The notes under the pieces were generated by a model. That model made no database searches and was not told the origin of the DNA. It saw nothing but the letters and a program-made list of their open reading frames with translations. Made by a program: the position numbers and the translations under genes. A stretch of DNA of 50,534 nt from a virus. The stretch lies in the IMG/VR virus record IMGVR_UViG_3300027734_000106, positions 1-50,534 of that record, one strand, 5' to 3'. This document shows positions 20,964-27,517 of this stretch, one piece after another; within the stretch, counting starts at the first letter, position 1, and each line of letters starts with the position of its first letter.

Positions 20964-20989
20964 GGCTGGTTAACTAAAAAAGGAAATAT

Positions 20990-21169
20990 ATGAATATCAA
21001 TCTGACACCAGACCAATACTATAACGCTCTGTACCTTGCCCAATCAGAATTAATTGAGAGAAAGAACCAACAAGGGAGCCTCACAAAAACCGCTAAGAGT
21101 TTATATGATGCTTATGAGAGTGAATTGAATAGAATTGCACCAGACCGTAGTGCTATGATTATAACTTAA
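20990..21169 (+). CDS. Small plus-strand protein, unknown function
   Basis: 59 residues: MNINLTPDQYYNALYLAQSE, a charged helix (LIERKNQQGS, TAKSLYDAYESELNRI) and a short tail. All-helical and charged, like a small regulator or inhibitor; no domain recognised. AGGA ribosome-binding sequence 5 bases before the ATG and its own strong promoter. It overlaps the 3' end of the opposite-strand gene 21159-21473 by 11 bases, so the two genes converge. Confidence 0.75.
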   Translation: MNINLTPDQYYNALYLAQSELIERKNQQGSLTKTAKSLYDAYESELNRIAPDRSAMIIT

Positions 21170-21473
21170 TATTATCGTCATCTTCACTAGACCAGATGTC
21201 CAGATAATAGTCCTCTGGTTCTAGTATATAATGACCATCTTTGATTTTTTGATTGATATCGTGGCGCTTCTCAGTAACTCTCGCAATGGTTTTGGTTGTT
21301 GCGATACCCTCTGGTGTGTTTCTATACTCTGTGGACTTCTTAGATAATTTCAGTCTGGTCTCTGCGGATACTGTGCGGCCAGTCATTCCACATGAGATAC
21401 AGCAATACTGTCCACGACCTCTGTGAGTCTTTTTGCAATTCGGACATTGTTTCTTAGCATATACATTCGGCAT
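21159..21473 (-). CDS. Zinc-ribbon protein with NUMOD3-like segment
   Basis: 104 residues. Zinc ribbon CPNCKKTHRGRGQYCCISCG (residues about 10-29) followed by TGRTVSAETRLKLSKKSTEY, resembling the NUMOD3 DNA-binding motif of homing endonucleases. The rest is a charged helix and acidic tail. No nuclease domain, so it may be a stand-alone DNA-binding protein or an endonuclease remnant. Upstream of it lie the 33-base direct repeats at 21479-21633. No clear Shine-Dalgarno sequence. Confidence 0.6.
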   Translation of the reverse strand: MPNVYAKKQCPNCKKTHRGRGQYCCISCGMTGRTVSAETRLKLSKKSTEYRNTPEGIATTKTIARVTEKRHDINQKIKDGHYILEPEDYYLDIWSSEDDDNIKL

Positions 21474-21478
21474 GGAAT

Positions 21479-21633
21479 TATCTATGCTACTTCTCTACCA
21501 CTTTTTCACACTTTTTACCACTTTTCTACACAATAAAAAACCCACCAAGGTTGCGCTTCTACGATAGGCGTGGTGGGTATGTTATATTCTAATACTATCC
21601 TATCTATGCCAATTCTCTACCACTTTTTCACAC
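21479..21633. repeat. 33-base direct repeats flanking a terminator
   Basis: TATCTATGC, 3 variable bases, then TTCTCTACCACTTTTTCACA plus C occurs at 21479-21511 and again at 21601-21633, 30 of 33 bases identical. Related shorter copies of CTACCACTTTT follow each. They bracket the terminator at 21535-21578 and lie upstream of 21159-21473. Part of the 213-base gap 21474-21686. Confidence 0.75.
21535..21578 (-). terminator. Rho-independent terminator (minus strand)
   Basis: ACCCACCA (21540-21547) pairs with TGGTGGGT (21571-21578); minus-strand side ends in six Ts (21540-21535). The 23-base loop can form a small inner hairpin. Ends the long operon 27053-21687. Confidence 0.75.
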
Positions 21634-21664
21634 CATTTGCTACTTTTTGCATTTAACTGTGAAA

Positions 21665-21693
21665 TTGCACTCTAACATTACCTATGTTATAAT
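21665..21693 (+). promoter_or_regulatory. Operator-like palindrome in promoter-like site
   Basis: Plus strand TTGCAC (21665-21670), 17-base spacer, TATAAT (21688-21693). The spacer is filled by TAACAT-TACCT-ATGTTA (21673-21689), a perfect inverted repeat overlapping the -10. No plus-strand gene follows, so function is doubtful. Confidence 0.3.
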
Positions 21694-21836
21694 GCAGGTT
21701 TTGTGTTATTGGCTAACAGTCCTAATAGTTTCTTTATCTGGTTCATTTGGTTCTCTATGACCTTATCCTTATCATCTATGACGGATTGTAGGTATAATAT
21801 ATAATCTTCTTTGGTTTTTACTTCGGTTGCTTTCAT
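21687..21836 (-). CDS. Small helical protein (49 residues)
   Basis: MKATEVKTKEDYILYLQSVI then DDKDKVIENQMNQIKKLLGLL and a short tail. One amphipathic, coiled-coil-like helix. Starts one base after the stop of 21838-22119. Last gene before the terminator at 21535-21578. Confidence 0.55.
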   Translation of the reverse strand: MKATEVKTKEDYILYLQSVIDDKDKVIENQMNQIKKLLGLLANNTKPAL

Positions 21837-21837
21837 G

Positions 21838-22119
21838 TTAATATCCTGTCTTTCTTACATTTCTTAGCCATTCTTCTTGCTCTTCATGGGTGCATAATCT
21901 ATCTTCATAGCTAATATACTCACCTGCCATATGACTGGCGGTTCTATCAAAGGATTCGGATAGATATTCTTCACGGTTATTATATACTTTCACACCATCT
22001 TCTAGGTGATATAATGGATATGGTTCATGGCTAATCTTCTCCTCTCTTGTAGGAGTATTAGTCTGGACATATCTTTCTTGGGTATTTCTCTCAACCATTA
22101 GATAGGCGATTGGTTTCAT
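21838..22119 (-). CDS. Phage protein of unknown function
   Basis: 93 residues: KPIAYLMVERNTQERYVQT, EKISHEPYPLYHLED, and a C-terminal CTHEEQEEWLRNVRKTGY. The YPLY pattern is reminiscent of small phage beta proteins. ATGA overlap with 22116-22247. Confidence 0.6.
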   Translation of the reverse strand: MKPIAYLMVERNTQERYVQTNTPTREEKISHEPYPLYHLEDGVKVYNNREEYLSESFDRTASHMAGEYISYEDRLCTHEEQEEWLRNVRKTGY

Positions 22120-22247
22120 TGTATTGCTTCTGTATGTTTATGCTTAAGAGATTTCTTGGTAATCTTCTTATAGATTTTCCGTTCTCTCTTTAGGTTATGT
22201 AATACTATGGCTTTATACAGTTTTTTGATTAGTTTCTTTACTTTCAT
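22116..22247 (-). CDS. Small highly basic protein (43 residues)
   Basis: MKVKKLIKKLYKAIVLHNLK then RERKIYKKITKKSLKHKHTE. About 40% Lys/Arg/His. Starts inside the end of 22213-22416 (35-base overlap in another frame) and ends in ATGA overlap. Probably nucleic acid binding. Confidence 0.5.
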   Translation of the reverse strand: MKVKKLIKKLYKAIVLHNLKRERKIYKKITKKSLKHKHTEAIQ

Positions 22248-22416
22248 CGTGGTCTATTATCCATGTTAGGGCATCGGTTATATCATAGAACCAGTCGGAT
22301 TCTGGTTTGTTTTTGTTGTTGCACCATCTAAACTTCTTCTTATTCCCTACATCCCATCTATTGGTGGTGTGATTCCACTTGGCGGATACAGGATCTTGTG
22401 AATGTTCTAGTATCAC
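22213..22416 (-). CDS. Small hypothetical protein
   Basis: 67 residues: VSAKWNHTTNRWDVGNKKKF, WFYDITDALTWIIDHDES. Trp/Asn/Lys-rich, perhaps one beta sheet with a helix. Overlaps neighbours by 4 bases (upstream) and 35 bases (downstream). Function unknown. Confidence 0.6.
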   Translation of the reverse strand: MILEHSQDPVSAKWNHTTNRWDVGNKKKFRWCNNKNKPESDWFYDITDALTWIIDHDESKETNQKTV

Positions 22417-22757
22417 TTCAGCAATTCTTTAATTCTCTTTAGGACATCTGGTAGTTTGGATGGTTTGGCATCTTCTATCAGTTCTAGTATATCTTGTTTT
22501 AGCTCTACAAACGCTAACTCGGCATATAGTTTACCTGCATTATAGGCATCGGTGTATGCCTTGTTAGGAACTATATCTGGTTTACTCTCGGTGATGGTCG
22601 GTTTCGGTTCATCTACGATAGTGGTTACTGACTTAATTAACCATTGCTTTGCTTCATCTTCGGTATAGAAGGTCGGTGACTTGCGTTGGTTCTGTTCATC
22701 GACCCAAAAGAATTGGAATGCCACTTCTTCGGGGCCTCTATAATATACTAATCTCAT
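22413..22757 (-). CDS. Hypothetical protein, two segments
   Basis: 114 residues. Residues 1-45 form a small beta domain (AFQFFWVDEQNQR, TFYTEDEAKQWLIKSV), followed by a Pro/Thr linker and a helical C-terminus (AYNAGKLYAELAFVELKQD, ILELIEDAK). ATGA coupling on both sides. No family recognised. Confidence 0.6.
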   Translation of the reverse strand: MRLVYYRGPEEVAFQFFWVDEQNQRKSPTFYTEDEAKQWLIKSVTTIVDEPKPTITESKPDIVPNKAYTDAYNAGKLYAELAFVELKQDILELIEDAKPSKLPDVLKRIKELLK

Positions 22758-22975
22758 TTGTTTATCTTATTAAGGGTTAGGCTGACTTCTCGGTCAAGTG
22801 ATACTAATCGGTTGTTGAGGTAATTGATACGATGGTTAAGTCGGATTATCTTTATGAATACTACTATGAATAGTGCTACAAGTATAGTAAAACTGGCGCC
22901 CCAACCCACAAGAATACCATATGTCCAATACCATAGTGTATCAATAGCAGTATTGAGTAAACTTAATGGATTCAT
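22754..22975 (-). CDS. Membrane protein with coiled-coil tail
   Basis: 73 residues. Two hydrophobic stretches (LWYWTYGILVGWGASF, ILVALFIVVFIKII) and a C-terminal heptad helix (NHRINYLNNRLVSLDREVSL). The layout, membrane anchor then coiled coil, resembles phage lysis or i-spanin-like proteins but it lies in the early region. Function unknown. Confidence 0.55.
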   Translation of the reverse strand: MNPLSLLNTAIDTLWYWTYGILVGWGASFTILVALFIVVFIKIIRLNHRINYLNNRLVSLDREVSLTLNKINK

Positions 22976-23148
22976 TTTGACCCGTAGATTTGTTGCTCTA
23001 ATTCGGTGATACGAGCATTAGCATTGGCTAACTGTTGCTCTAGTGCCTTGATACACTCACCCATATTCAGGATGGCTTCGGTTTCTTGTTGTTGCATGGT
23101 CTTATAATCACTCACGGCAATCCATTTGCCAGATACATCGGTTTTCAT
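22972..23148 (-). CDS. Small coiled-coil protein (58 residues)
   Basis: MKTDVSGKWIAVSDYKTMQQ then an uninterrupted helix ECIKALEQQLANANARITEL. Probably forms dimers or trimers, perhaps with the coiled-coil tail of the neighbour 22754-22975. ATGA overlaps on both sides. Confidence 0.6.
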   Translation of the reverse strand: MKTDVSGKWIAVSDYKTMQQQETEAILNMGECIKALEQQLANANARITELEQQIYGSK

Positions 23149-23327
23149 CGGTCATTCTCTATGTTAGGTACAAAAGGTTTCGACAAGGCGGCAACAATTT
23201 CCTCTTGGATAGTGAGTGGTCGTTTACCTCCCATTTTCTGCTTCGCTTCTTGTCGCATCCTATCTATGTCACCAGGCAGCAGGAATGGTGGTTCATCATC
23301 ATCTGGATTATAATTAAATGTAGTCAT
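23145..23327 (-). CDS. Small hypothetical protein
   Basis: 60 residues: FNYNPDDDEPPFLLPGDIDR, MRQEAKQKMGGKRPLTIQEE, IVAALSKPFVPN. A disordered acidic start and a short basic helix. Operon-coupled. No family recognised. Confidence 0.55.
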   Translation of the reverse strand: MTTFNYNPDDDEPPFLLPGDIDRMRQEAKQKMGGKRPLTIQEEIVAALSKPFVPNIENDR

Positions 23328-23506
23328 CGCTTACTCAGCCTCTCCTTATCTTTAATATGCCACTTGCATAGGTCTTTGTAATACTCCACTTGCTTGCTTA
23401 ATCGTTCTATTTCATCTACCTGGTCGTCTATCACCATTGGCGCCCTATCACGACCAATCATAAAGCCCATAAGAAAGGCAAATATAATAATCAGTATTTC
23501 AATCAC
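23324..23506 (-). CDS. Single-pass membrane protein, GTG start
   Basis: 60 residues starting at GTG. Hydrophobic N-terminal helix (IEILIIIFAFLMGFMIG), then a heptad-like charged helix (DQVDEIERLSKQVEYYKDL). Type II-like membrane anchor with a coiled coil. It overlaps neighbours by 4 bases on each side. Confidence 0.55.
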   Translation of the reverse strand: MIEILIIIFAFLMGFMIGRDRAPMVIDDQVDEIERLSKQVEYYKDLCKWHIKDKERLSKR

Positions 23507-23604
23507 TTCGGTGCCTCTATTGTTACATGGGCATGGTTGATGCCTTTGTTATAGCCAATAGAATAGGCTACGCAAAATATCATTAGATATATTAACCATT
23601 TCAT
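23503..23604 (-). CDS. Small membrane protein (33 residues)
   Basis: MKWLIYLMIFCVAYSIGYNK then GINHAHVTIEAPK. An N-terminal hydrophobic segment, possibly an uncleaved signal anchor. Overlaps both neighbours by 4 bases. Confidence 0.5.
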   Translation of the reverse strand: MKWLIYLMIFCVAYSIGYNKGINHAHVTIEAPK

Positions 23605-23765
23605 TTGTTTTTCTCGTGTTCTTCAATAAACAATCTTAATGCTTCTTCAATTAATTGATTCAAAGTAATGTCCCGCTCGTGTGCCATGAGCATCAAATCA
23701 AACAATAATTCTTTATCAAGGTTCAACTCAATGGTTGACTTGCCGTCTAGTTTTTCTTCACTCAT
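23601..23765 (-). CDS. Ribbon-helix-helix protein
   Basis: 54 residues from the ATG that overlaps the upstream stop by 8 bases; a longer frame adds an unlikely 18 residues. STIELNLDKELLFDLMLMAH then ITLNQLIEEALRLFIEE matches the strand-helix-helix pattern of Arc/MetJ-type proteins, in which the strand residues contact DNA as a dimer. Could regulate early operons. Confidence 0.7.
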   Translation of the reverse strand: MSEEKLDGKSTIELNLDKELLFDLMLMAHERDITLNQLIEEALRLFIEEHEKNK

Positions 23766-23955
23766 TAGATTCACCTTTTGGATCAATTCTAATACTAAAT
23801 TTCCACTTATCATCATCAAGTGTGGAAGCTAAAAGCCTAATCAAATCAACTGTGGATTTTTGATTCATTATTAAGGTCGTGGCAATACTATCACCGATCC
23901 TCAATATAGTCTTTTCATCTGTTTTACCAACTAAAAAATGTGTATCATCACTCAT
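23758..23955 (-). CDS. Small hypothetical protein
   Basis: 65 residues: THFLVGKTDEKTILRIGDSI, NQKSTVDLIRLLASTLDDDK, WKFSIRID. A strand-helix-strand pattern. Overlaps the RHH gene by 8 bases, suggesting co-expression. Confidence 0.6.
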   Translation of the reverse strand: MSDDTHFLVGKTDEKTILRIGDSIATTLIMNQKSTVDLIRLLASTLDDDKWKFSIRIDPKGESNE

Positions 23956-24289
23956 AATCTATCTCCAACCAATTTGTTTCTTCAGGCAGAACCTCAACTG
24001 TTCCGCCTGCTGTTTCAATTCTATCTATCATATTCTGAAGAATGCCATGACCATATCCATTGGCGCCATAACTTCCCTTGCGACAAGAATAGACTGAGCC
24101 ACTAGAACCATAAAAGAAGAAATAATCATCTTTTTCAATCACAGCGGTAATGCCTGAATTAAGTTTCCAAGAATCAGAGCCAAGATAACCACCATACCAA
24201 CAAGCAAAGACTTTATAGATTGGCGGTGTGTCTTTTCCAATAATCTTAACAACTAACCATTTATCAGGATTATAATCACTCATACTCAA
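23948..24289 (-). CDS. Conserved phage protein
   Basis: 113 residues: SDYNPDKWLVVKIIGKDTPP, YKVFACWYGGYLGSDSWKLN, SGITAVIEKDDYFFFYGSSG, SVYSCRKGSYGANGYG. The SDSWKLNSGI block and the GS-x-Y-x-CRKGxYG block are recognisable from other phage hypotheticals. The internal Met3 is an alternative start. Function unknown. Confidence 0.7.
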   Translation of the reverse strand: MSMSDYNPDKWLVVKIIGKDTPPIYKVFACWYGGYLGSDSWKLNSGITAVIEKDDYFFFYGSSGSVYSCRKGSYGANGYGHGILQNMIDRIETAGGTVEVLPEETNWLEIDYE

Positions 24290-24486
24290 CCACCATAGTA
24301 AGGAATTAAAACATCTAACGCCTTGAGATAACCCCCATAGTGTCCAATGTCCTCTGGATGAATCCAGTAGTCACCTTTCTTATGTTGTTTTAATTCATTC
24401 AACATATATCTACGGGCTTCTTGTAGATTGGCCAATGTAATTTGGTCTGCCGCCTCAATGGGAATAACAAATGGTATCATTTTCAT
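24286..24486 (-). CDS. Conserved small phage protein
   Basis: 66 residues from the ATG overlapping the upstream stop (ATGA). IPFVIPIEAADQITLANLQE, MLNELKQHKKGDYWIHPEDI and GGYLKALDVLIPYYGG. The YWIHPEDI/Y-x-x-AL-x-x-LIPYYGG end is a phage pattern of unknown function. A longer upstream frame is less likely. Confidence 0.65.
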   Translation of the reverse strand: MKMIPFVIPIEAADQITLANLQEARRYMLNELKQHKKGDYWIHPEDIGHYGGYLKALDVLIPYYGG

Positions 24487-24659
24487 TCTTGTGCCTTTAT
24501 TACTGTTGCTTTTAAATCCATCACAATATTTTCTAACAAGCATAATCGGTCGTGTTGCTGGCGTAGCATGATGGCAGAAGCTTTAATCCATTTTTCCTCG
24601 TAATCCACATCATCTTGTGTAAAAGCAATAAGCCACTCAGCTAGTTCATTTGCGTTCAT
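24483..24659 (-). CDS. Small helical protein (58 residues)
   Basis: MNANELAEWLIAFTQDDVDY then EEKWIKASAIMLRQQHDRLC and LLENIVMDLKATVIK. Two amphipathic helices, a type common in phage operons. Overlaps neighbours as ATGA. Confidence 0.6.
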   Translation of the reverse strand: MNANELAEWLIAFTQDDVDYEEKWIKASAIMLRQQHDRLCLLENIVMDLKATVIKAQE

Positions 24660-25219
24660 AGTTTCTTTATCAGTATAATCTTCTTGTTTTCACCTGTAGG
24701 CTTAACAAATAGTTCTTTCAATTGTTCACCAGTATTCCACTTCATAGAGGAACTCTTGTGCTTGGGTAGACCAGCGGTTTCGCCAATTCTTGACCAGTTA
24801 TCGGCAAGATAGACTGCACCATTCTTACCTGCACCAACAAAAGTAATGATGTAACCTAAGTCATCACCATATTTTGCCTTCCATGCATCTGGCGCCTTCT
24901 GTCGCAACTGTTTCAATATCTGACTACCACCGTTCTTTATGGATTGTATCATACAAAAGCGCCAATTGTTGGCAATAGTGTTGAAGATTGCCTTGTAGTC
25001 ATTTTTACTGACAGCAAGGTAATTGAGTATATCTTTGGGGGGTGGGTAGACCGATGAGCCAATGCCTATCATGCCAACTGTTTGCCCATCGTAATTGATG
25101 AGCCAATCAATACGGCGACCAACTGAGGCATTGGTCGGTACATAAGAGTGGTGGTTCTCAATGATATATTTTACTAGGCCTTTTTGGTCTGGCCTAGTAA
25201 CTTCAACTAGTTCAATCAT
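24656..25219 (-). CDS. DUF4338/DruA-like protein
   Basis: 187 residues. The segment NTIANNWRFCMIQSIKN, GSQILKQLRQ, DAWKAKYGDDL, ITFVGAGKNGAVYLADNW and GETAGLP fits the DUF4338 core (N-x-RF, aS-x-iL, W-x-x-x-Y, TFV, G-x-x-Y-x-A-x-NW, G-x-T-x-G). The N-terminal HHSYVPT, VGRRIDWLI, GQTVGMIGIGSS is acetyltransferase-like. DUF4338 is found in DruA of the Druantia defence system; this is stand-alone and smaller. Possible roles are DNA or nucleotide modification or counter-defence. The match is by eye. Confidence 0.6.
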   Translation of the reverse strand: MIELVEVTRPDQKGLVKYIIENHHSYVPTNASVGRRIDWLINYDGQTVGMIGIGSSVYPPPKDILNYLAVSKNDYKAIFNTIANNWRFCMIQSIKNGGSQILKQLRQKAPDAWKAKYGDDLGYIITFVGAGKNGAVYLADNWSRIGETAGLPKHKSSSMKWNTGEQLKELFVKPTGENKKIILIKKL

Positions 25220-25575
25220 CTATCTTTCCAATTGAACCCCAATAGTTTGAATAGTTTTGATTGCAACCATGTAGGTTTCTTATCAAGGCCTACATTAATA
25301 CCACCAATGGTCAACTCACCAACTGCATTGATTGCTGTTACTGTCAACTGCGGATTAATTGCTGTTGTCCATGTGGGACCATTCGTTGATATACTATTGG
25401 AGTTATCAATAGGCATAGTGAGTTTAGGTCGTTCACAACCAGTATAGTCCAAGTCAAGTGATACTTGCTCTGTAAGTGGCCAAAAGAATTCTATTTCTGT
25501 TTGCCTATTATATTTGGGCATATTATAATTATGCCAGTAAGCCCATTCTCTATCTTCGGTTGTAAAGGTGGTCAT
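25216..25575 (-). CDS. Hypothetical beta-rich protein
   Basis: 119 residues. Acidic aromatic start (TEDREWAYWHNYNM), EIEFFWPLTEQVSLDLDYTG, then PQLTVTAINAVGELTIGGIN and a basic C-terminus (SKLFKLLGFNWKDR). No domain recognised. Coupled to the DruA-like gene by a 4-base overlap. Confidence 0.55.
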   Translation of the reverse strand: MTTFTTEDREWAYWHNYNMPKYNRQTEIEFFWPLTEQVSLDLDYTGCERPKLTMPIDNSNSISTNGPTWTTAINPQLTVTAINAVGELTIGGINVGLDKKPTWLQSKLFKLLGFNWKDR

Positions 25576-25814
25576 TCTTCATCCTTCTGTTTTGCTCTGC
25601 GTTCTTGGATAGTTTCTTCTTTCCAAATCTTACGGGGTGAGGCACACATAATACAATTTGGTTGCCCACAATCTAGTGCATGATGCTTTGCAAACATATG
25701 CGGATTCTCAACTGGAATGCCATGTGATTTAGCAATCTTTACTTGCTTCTTAATGGCATTGTTATCTTTCAATAACCGTTTACTATGCTTAAATTTCGCT
25801 TCTTCGTGGCTCAT
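25572..25814 (-). CDS. Conserved phage protein with DCGQPNCIMC motif
   Basis: 80 residues, basic. N-terminal helix (KHSKRLLKDNNAIKKQVKIA), then HHALDCGQPNCIMCASPRK, a Cys/His cluster likely to bind zinc, and a charged tail. The HALDCG...C-x-x-C...PRK motif recurs in many phages; function unknown. Confidence 0.7.
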   Translation of the reverse strand: MSHEEAKFKHSKRLLKDNNAIKKQVKIAKSHGIPVENPHMFAKHHALDCGQPNCIMCASPRKIWKEETIQERRAKQKDEE

Positions 25815-25829
25815 ACCGCACCTTTCTTG

Positions 25830-26450
25830 TTATGGGTTTAACAGTTCTGTCAACTCTGATTGTAGACCAATTTTACCTCTCAAAAATGTATTGAAAGCTA
25901 AACTACACCTTCTGTTGTTACCCGCTTTCGCTTCGACCATGTGTGATAGATGTGATGGAAATACTACAATCTGGTATGTTTTAACTGTGAAGAACCAAGA
26001 TTCTGAATTGAATAGATTCCATTCTTTGGGTGTAATTTTAATCTGTTTGTAACCATCATTATAAAAGTAAATCTTATCATTAACTGGATCAGCATCAATA
26101 TACAATACACCAGACAGGAAACTGTTAGGGTGTGCGTGTTTGTGATGGTGTTGTCCTGCTTCAGTATAGTTTAACCATGATTGTGTGATATATGGTGTAA
26201 CTCTTTCTTTGTCAGCAACAATCACTTTGTCCATGTAATGTTGCACGGTACCAAGAACAATTGCTTTAAGATTCTCAAGGCCAGGTTTCTCTAACAAATA
26301 ATTATCAGCACTTGTTGTGTTGCCACTATTTGTGACCATTGTTTTGCCTGCTTCTTCGAATATGGCTAATTCTTCTGGTGTAAATTCACGACCAACTTCG
26401 CTAAATGTAATTGGTGTTGGAAATATACCATGAATAACTGGTTCTGTCAT
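25830..26450 (-). CDS. 2OG-Fe(II) oxygenase (TIGR02466 type)
   Basis: 206 residues. Metal-binding region HHHKHAHPNSFLSGVLYID (residues 101-119), distal His near 167-170 (SHLSHMV) and Arg in NNRRCSLAFN match the phage/marine 2OG-FeII_Oxy_5 family. Acts on an unknown substrate; family members are common in aquatic phages. Ends 15 bases before the 25572-25814 gene. Confidence 0.75.
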   Translation of the reverse strand: MTEPVIHGIFPTPITFSEVGREFTPEELAIFEEAGKTMVTNSGNTTSADNYLLEKPGLENLKAIVLGTVQHYMDKVIVADKERVTPYITQSWLNYTEAGQHHHKHAHPNSFLSGVLYIDADPVNDKIYFYNDGYKQIKITPKEWNLFNSESWFFTVKTYQIVVFPSHLSHMVEAKAGNNRRCSLAFNTFLRGKIGLQSELTELLNP

Positions 26451-26451
26451 A

Positions 26452-26661
26452 TTAAATCACTTTAAAAAATTGTTCGACCTTTTTCTCGGCCTCATGTTGT
26501 GTTTCAGCAACCACTAATACTCTTGCTGATTGGTCTCTATCAATAATCATATCAAATGGGATTGTGCCATTAAATATAAATTCATCTGGTATATCTATAC
26601 ACACTTCAAACTCTTGTAAATTTTTAAGGCGGTTCATTACCTGATTAATATCGGCGGTCAT
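26452..26661 (-). CDS. Small hypothetical protein
   Basis: 69 residues: INQVMNRLKNLQEFEVCIDI, PFDMIIDRDQSARVLVVAET, QHEAEKKVEQFF. Strand-helix pattern. Overlaps the membrane protein gene upstream by 17 bases in another frame. Confidence 0.6.
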   Translation of the reverse strand: MTADINQVMNRLKNLQEFEVCIDIPDEFIFNGTIPFDMIIDRDQSARVLVVAETQHEAEKKVEQFFKVI

Positions 26662-26827
26662 ATTGCACTCCTAATTTAATGGGAAAGTTTCGTTTGCGTT
26701 CTTTAGGTTCATGTGTAACCCACATCAACGATGCTATAATTATAACACAAACAAATAGAATAACGAGGTATTGTTCGCCTTTGTAAAGGTTATTATACCA
26801 TCTTTTGAATTTATACCACTCGAGCAT
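26645..26827 (-). CDS. Single-pass membrane protein
   Basis: 60 residues: aromatic basic start (LEWYKFKRWYNNLYKGE), hydrophobic helix YLVILFVCVIIIASLMWV, basic tail (KERKRNFPIKLG). Function unknown. Confidence 0.55.
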   Translation of the reverse strand: MLEWYKFKRWYNNLYKGEQYLVILFVCVIIIASLMWVTHEPKERKRNFPIKLGVQYDRRY

Positions 26828-26828
26828 A

Positions 26829-27053
26829 TTAATGTAATGGCTGTGTAGTATTTTTGAGAATAGGTGCCTGTGATACTACACCCATTAGTTTTTTAAAGTC
26901 ATCGGTTGATTGCATTTCATTATTGATTAGCATTAACCTTGCCAATATAACGGCTGATAATGCTAATGCAGGCATATCATTCTCCGTGGCAATCTCTAAT
27001 AGAAATTTGTCCACTTTAACCGAAACCTCAAGTAATTTTTCATCTGTCAACAT
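26829..27053 (-). CDS. Small helical phage protein
   Basis: 74 residues: LTDEKLLEVSVKVDKFLLEI, ALALSAVILARLMLINNEMQ, TDDFKKLMGVVSQ. All-helical, known to me as a common phage hypothetical. AAGGAG ribosome-binding site 8 bases before the ATG. First gene of the long operon that ends at the terminator 21535-21578. Confidence 0.65.
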   Translation of the reverse strand: MLTDEKLLEVSVKVDKFLLEIATENDMPALALSAVILARLMLINNEMQSTDDFKKLMGVVSQAPILKNTTQPLH

Positions 27054-27073
27054 AATATATCTCCTTTACAACC

Positions 27074-27105
27074 ATTGTATCATAATAATAGCTATTGTGA
27101 GGCAA
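27074..27105 (-). promoter_or_regulatory. Promoter candidate, TTGCCT-N20-TACAAT
   Basis: TACAAT (27074-27079) with TTGCCT 20 bases upstream (27100-27105), directly after the terminator at 27107-27130. Drives the operon 27053 to 21687. Leader about 15 bases. Confidence 0.55.
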
Positions 27106-27106
27106 T

Positions 27107-27130
27107 AAAAAACCCGCCTTTCAGCGGGTT
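27107..27130 (-). terminator. Rho-independent terminator (minus strand)
   Basis: AACCCGC (27111-27117) pairs with GCGGGTT (27124-27130), loop 6, then a T-tract on the minus strand (27112-27107). Lies one base after the stop of 27132-27395. Confidence 0.85.
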
Positions 27131-27131
27131 C

Positions 27132-27395
27132 TTATGCTTCTATTTCTTCTTGTGGGTCATGTGCGGTAACAAAGTTAATACAATCTACAGCCTCATCTTC
27201 ATTACCAAAATACCTAATAACAGTCTGACCGGTAAAGGTTGATGTAAATATCAATAGAATATTCTCACCACCATAAACTGAGAACTTAATTGCCCAACCA
27301 TTGCGGATAATCAAGTGAAACGATTTATAGTTATTCCTTATGTCCAACATAAGGGCACCTTTCGGTGAAGTGAGTTTATAAGTTTTCTTTTCCAT
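27132..27395 (-). CDS. Small beta-rich protein
   Basis: 87 residues: KTYKLTSPKGALMLDIRNNY, AIKFSVYGGENILLIFTSTF, TVIRYFGNEDEAVDCINFVT. A beta sheet with a C-terminal helix. Last gene before the terminator. No family recognised. Confidence 0.6.
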   Translation of the reverse strand: MEKKTYKLTSPKGALMLDIRNNYKSFHLIIRNGWAIKFSVYGGENILLIFTSTFTGQTVIRYFGNEDEAVDCINFVTAHDPQEEIEA

Positions 27396-27424
27396 ACTGG
27401 TATGTATGAAACCTCAAAACTCGC

Positions 27425-27517
27425 TTATTTAACTTTACTATACTTTCCGTTACGGTATTTTTCTAATTCTTCTGCACAAGCTATGAGAAAATTCCAAATT
27501 GAAGATATTACTCTCAT
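27425..27517 (-). CDS. Small phage peptide (30 residues)
   Basis: MRVISSIWNFLIACAEELEK then YRNGKYSKVK. Short amphipathic helix with a basic end; peptides with AE-x-x-x-x-YR-x-x-K are frequent next to DUF3563-like genes in phages and bacteria. ATGA overlap with 27514-27699. Confidence 0.5.
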   Translation of the reverse strand: MRVISSIWNFLIACAEELEKYRNGKYSKVK

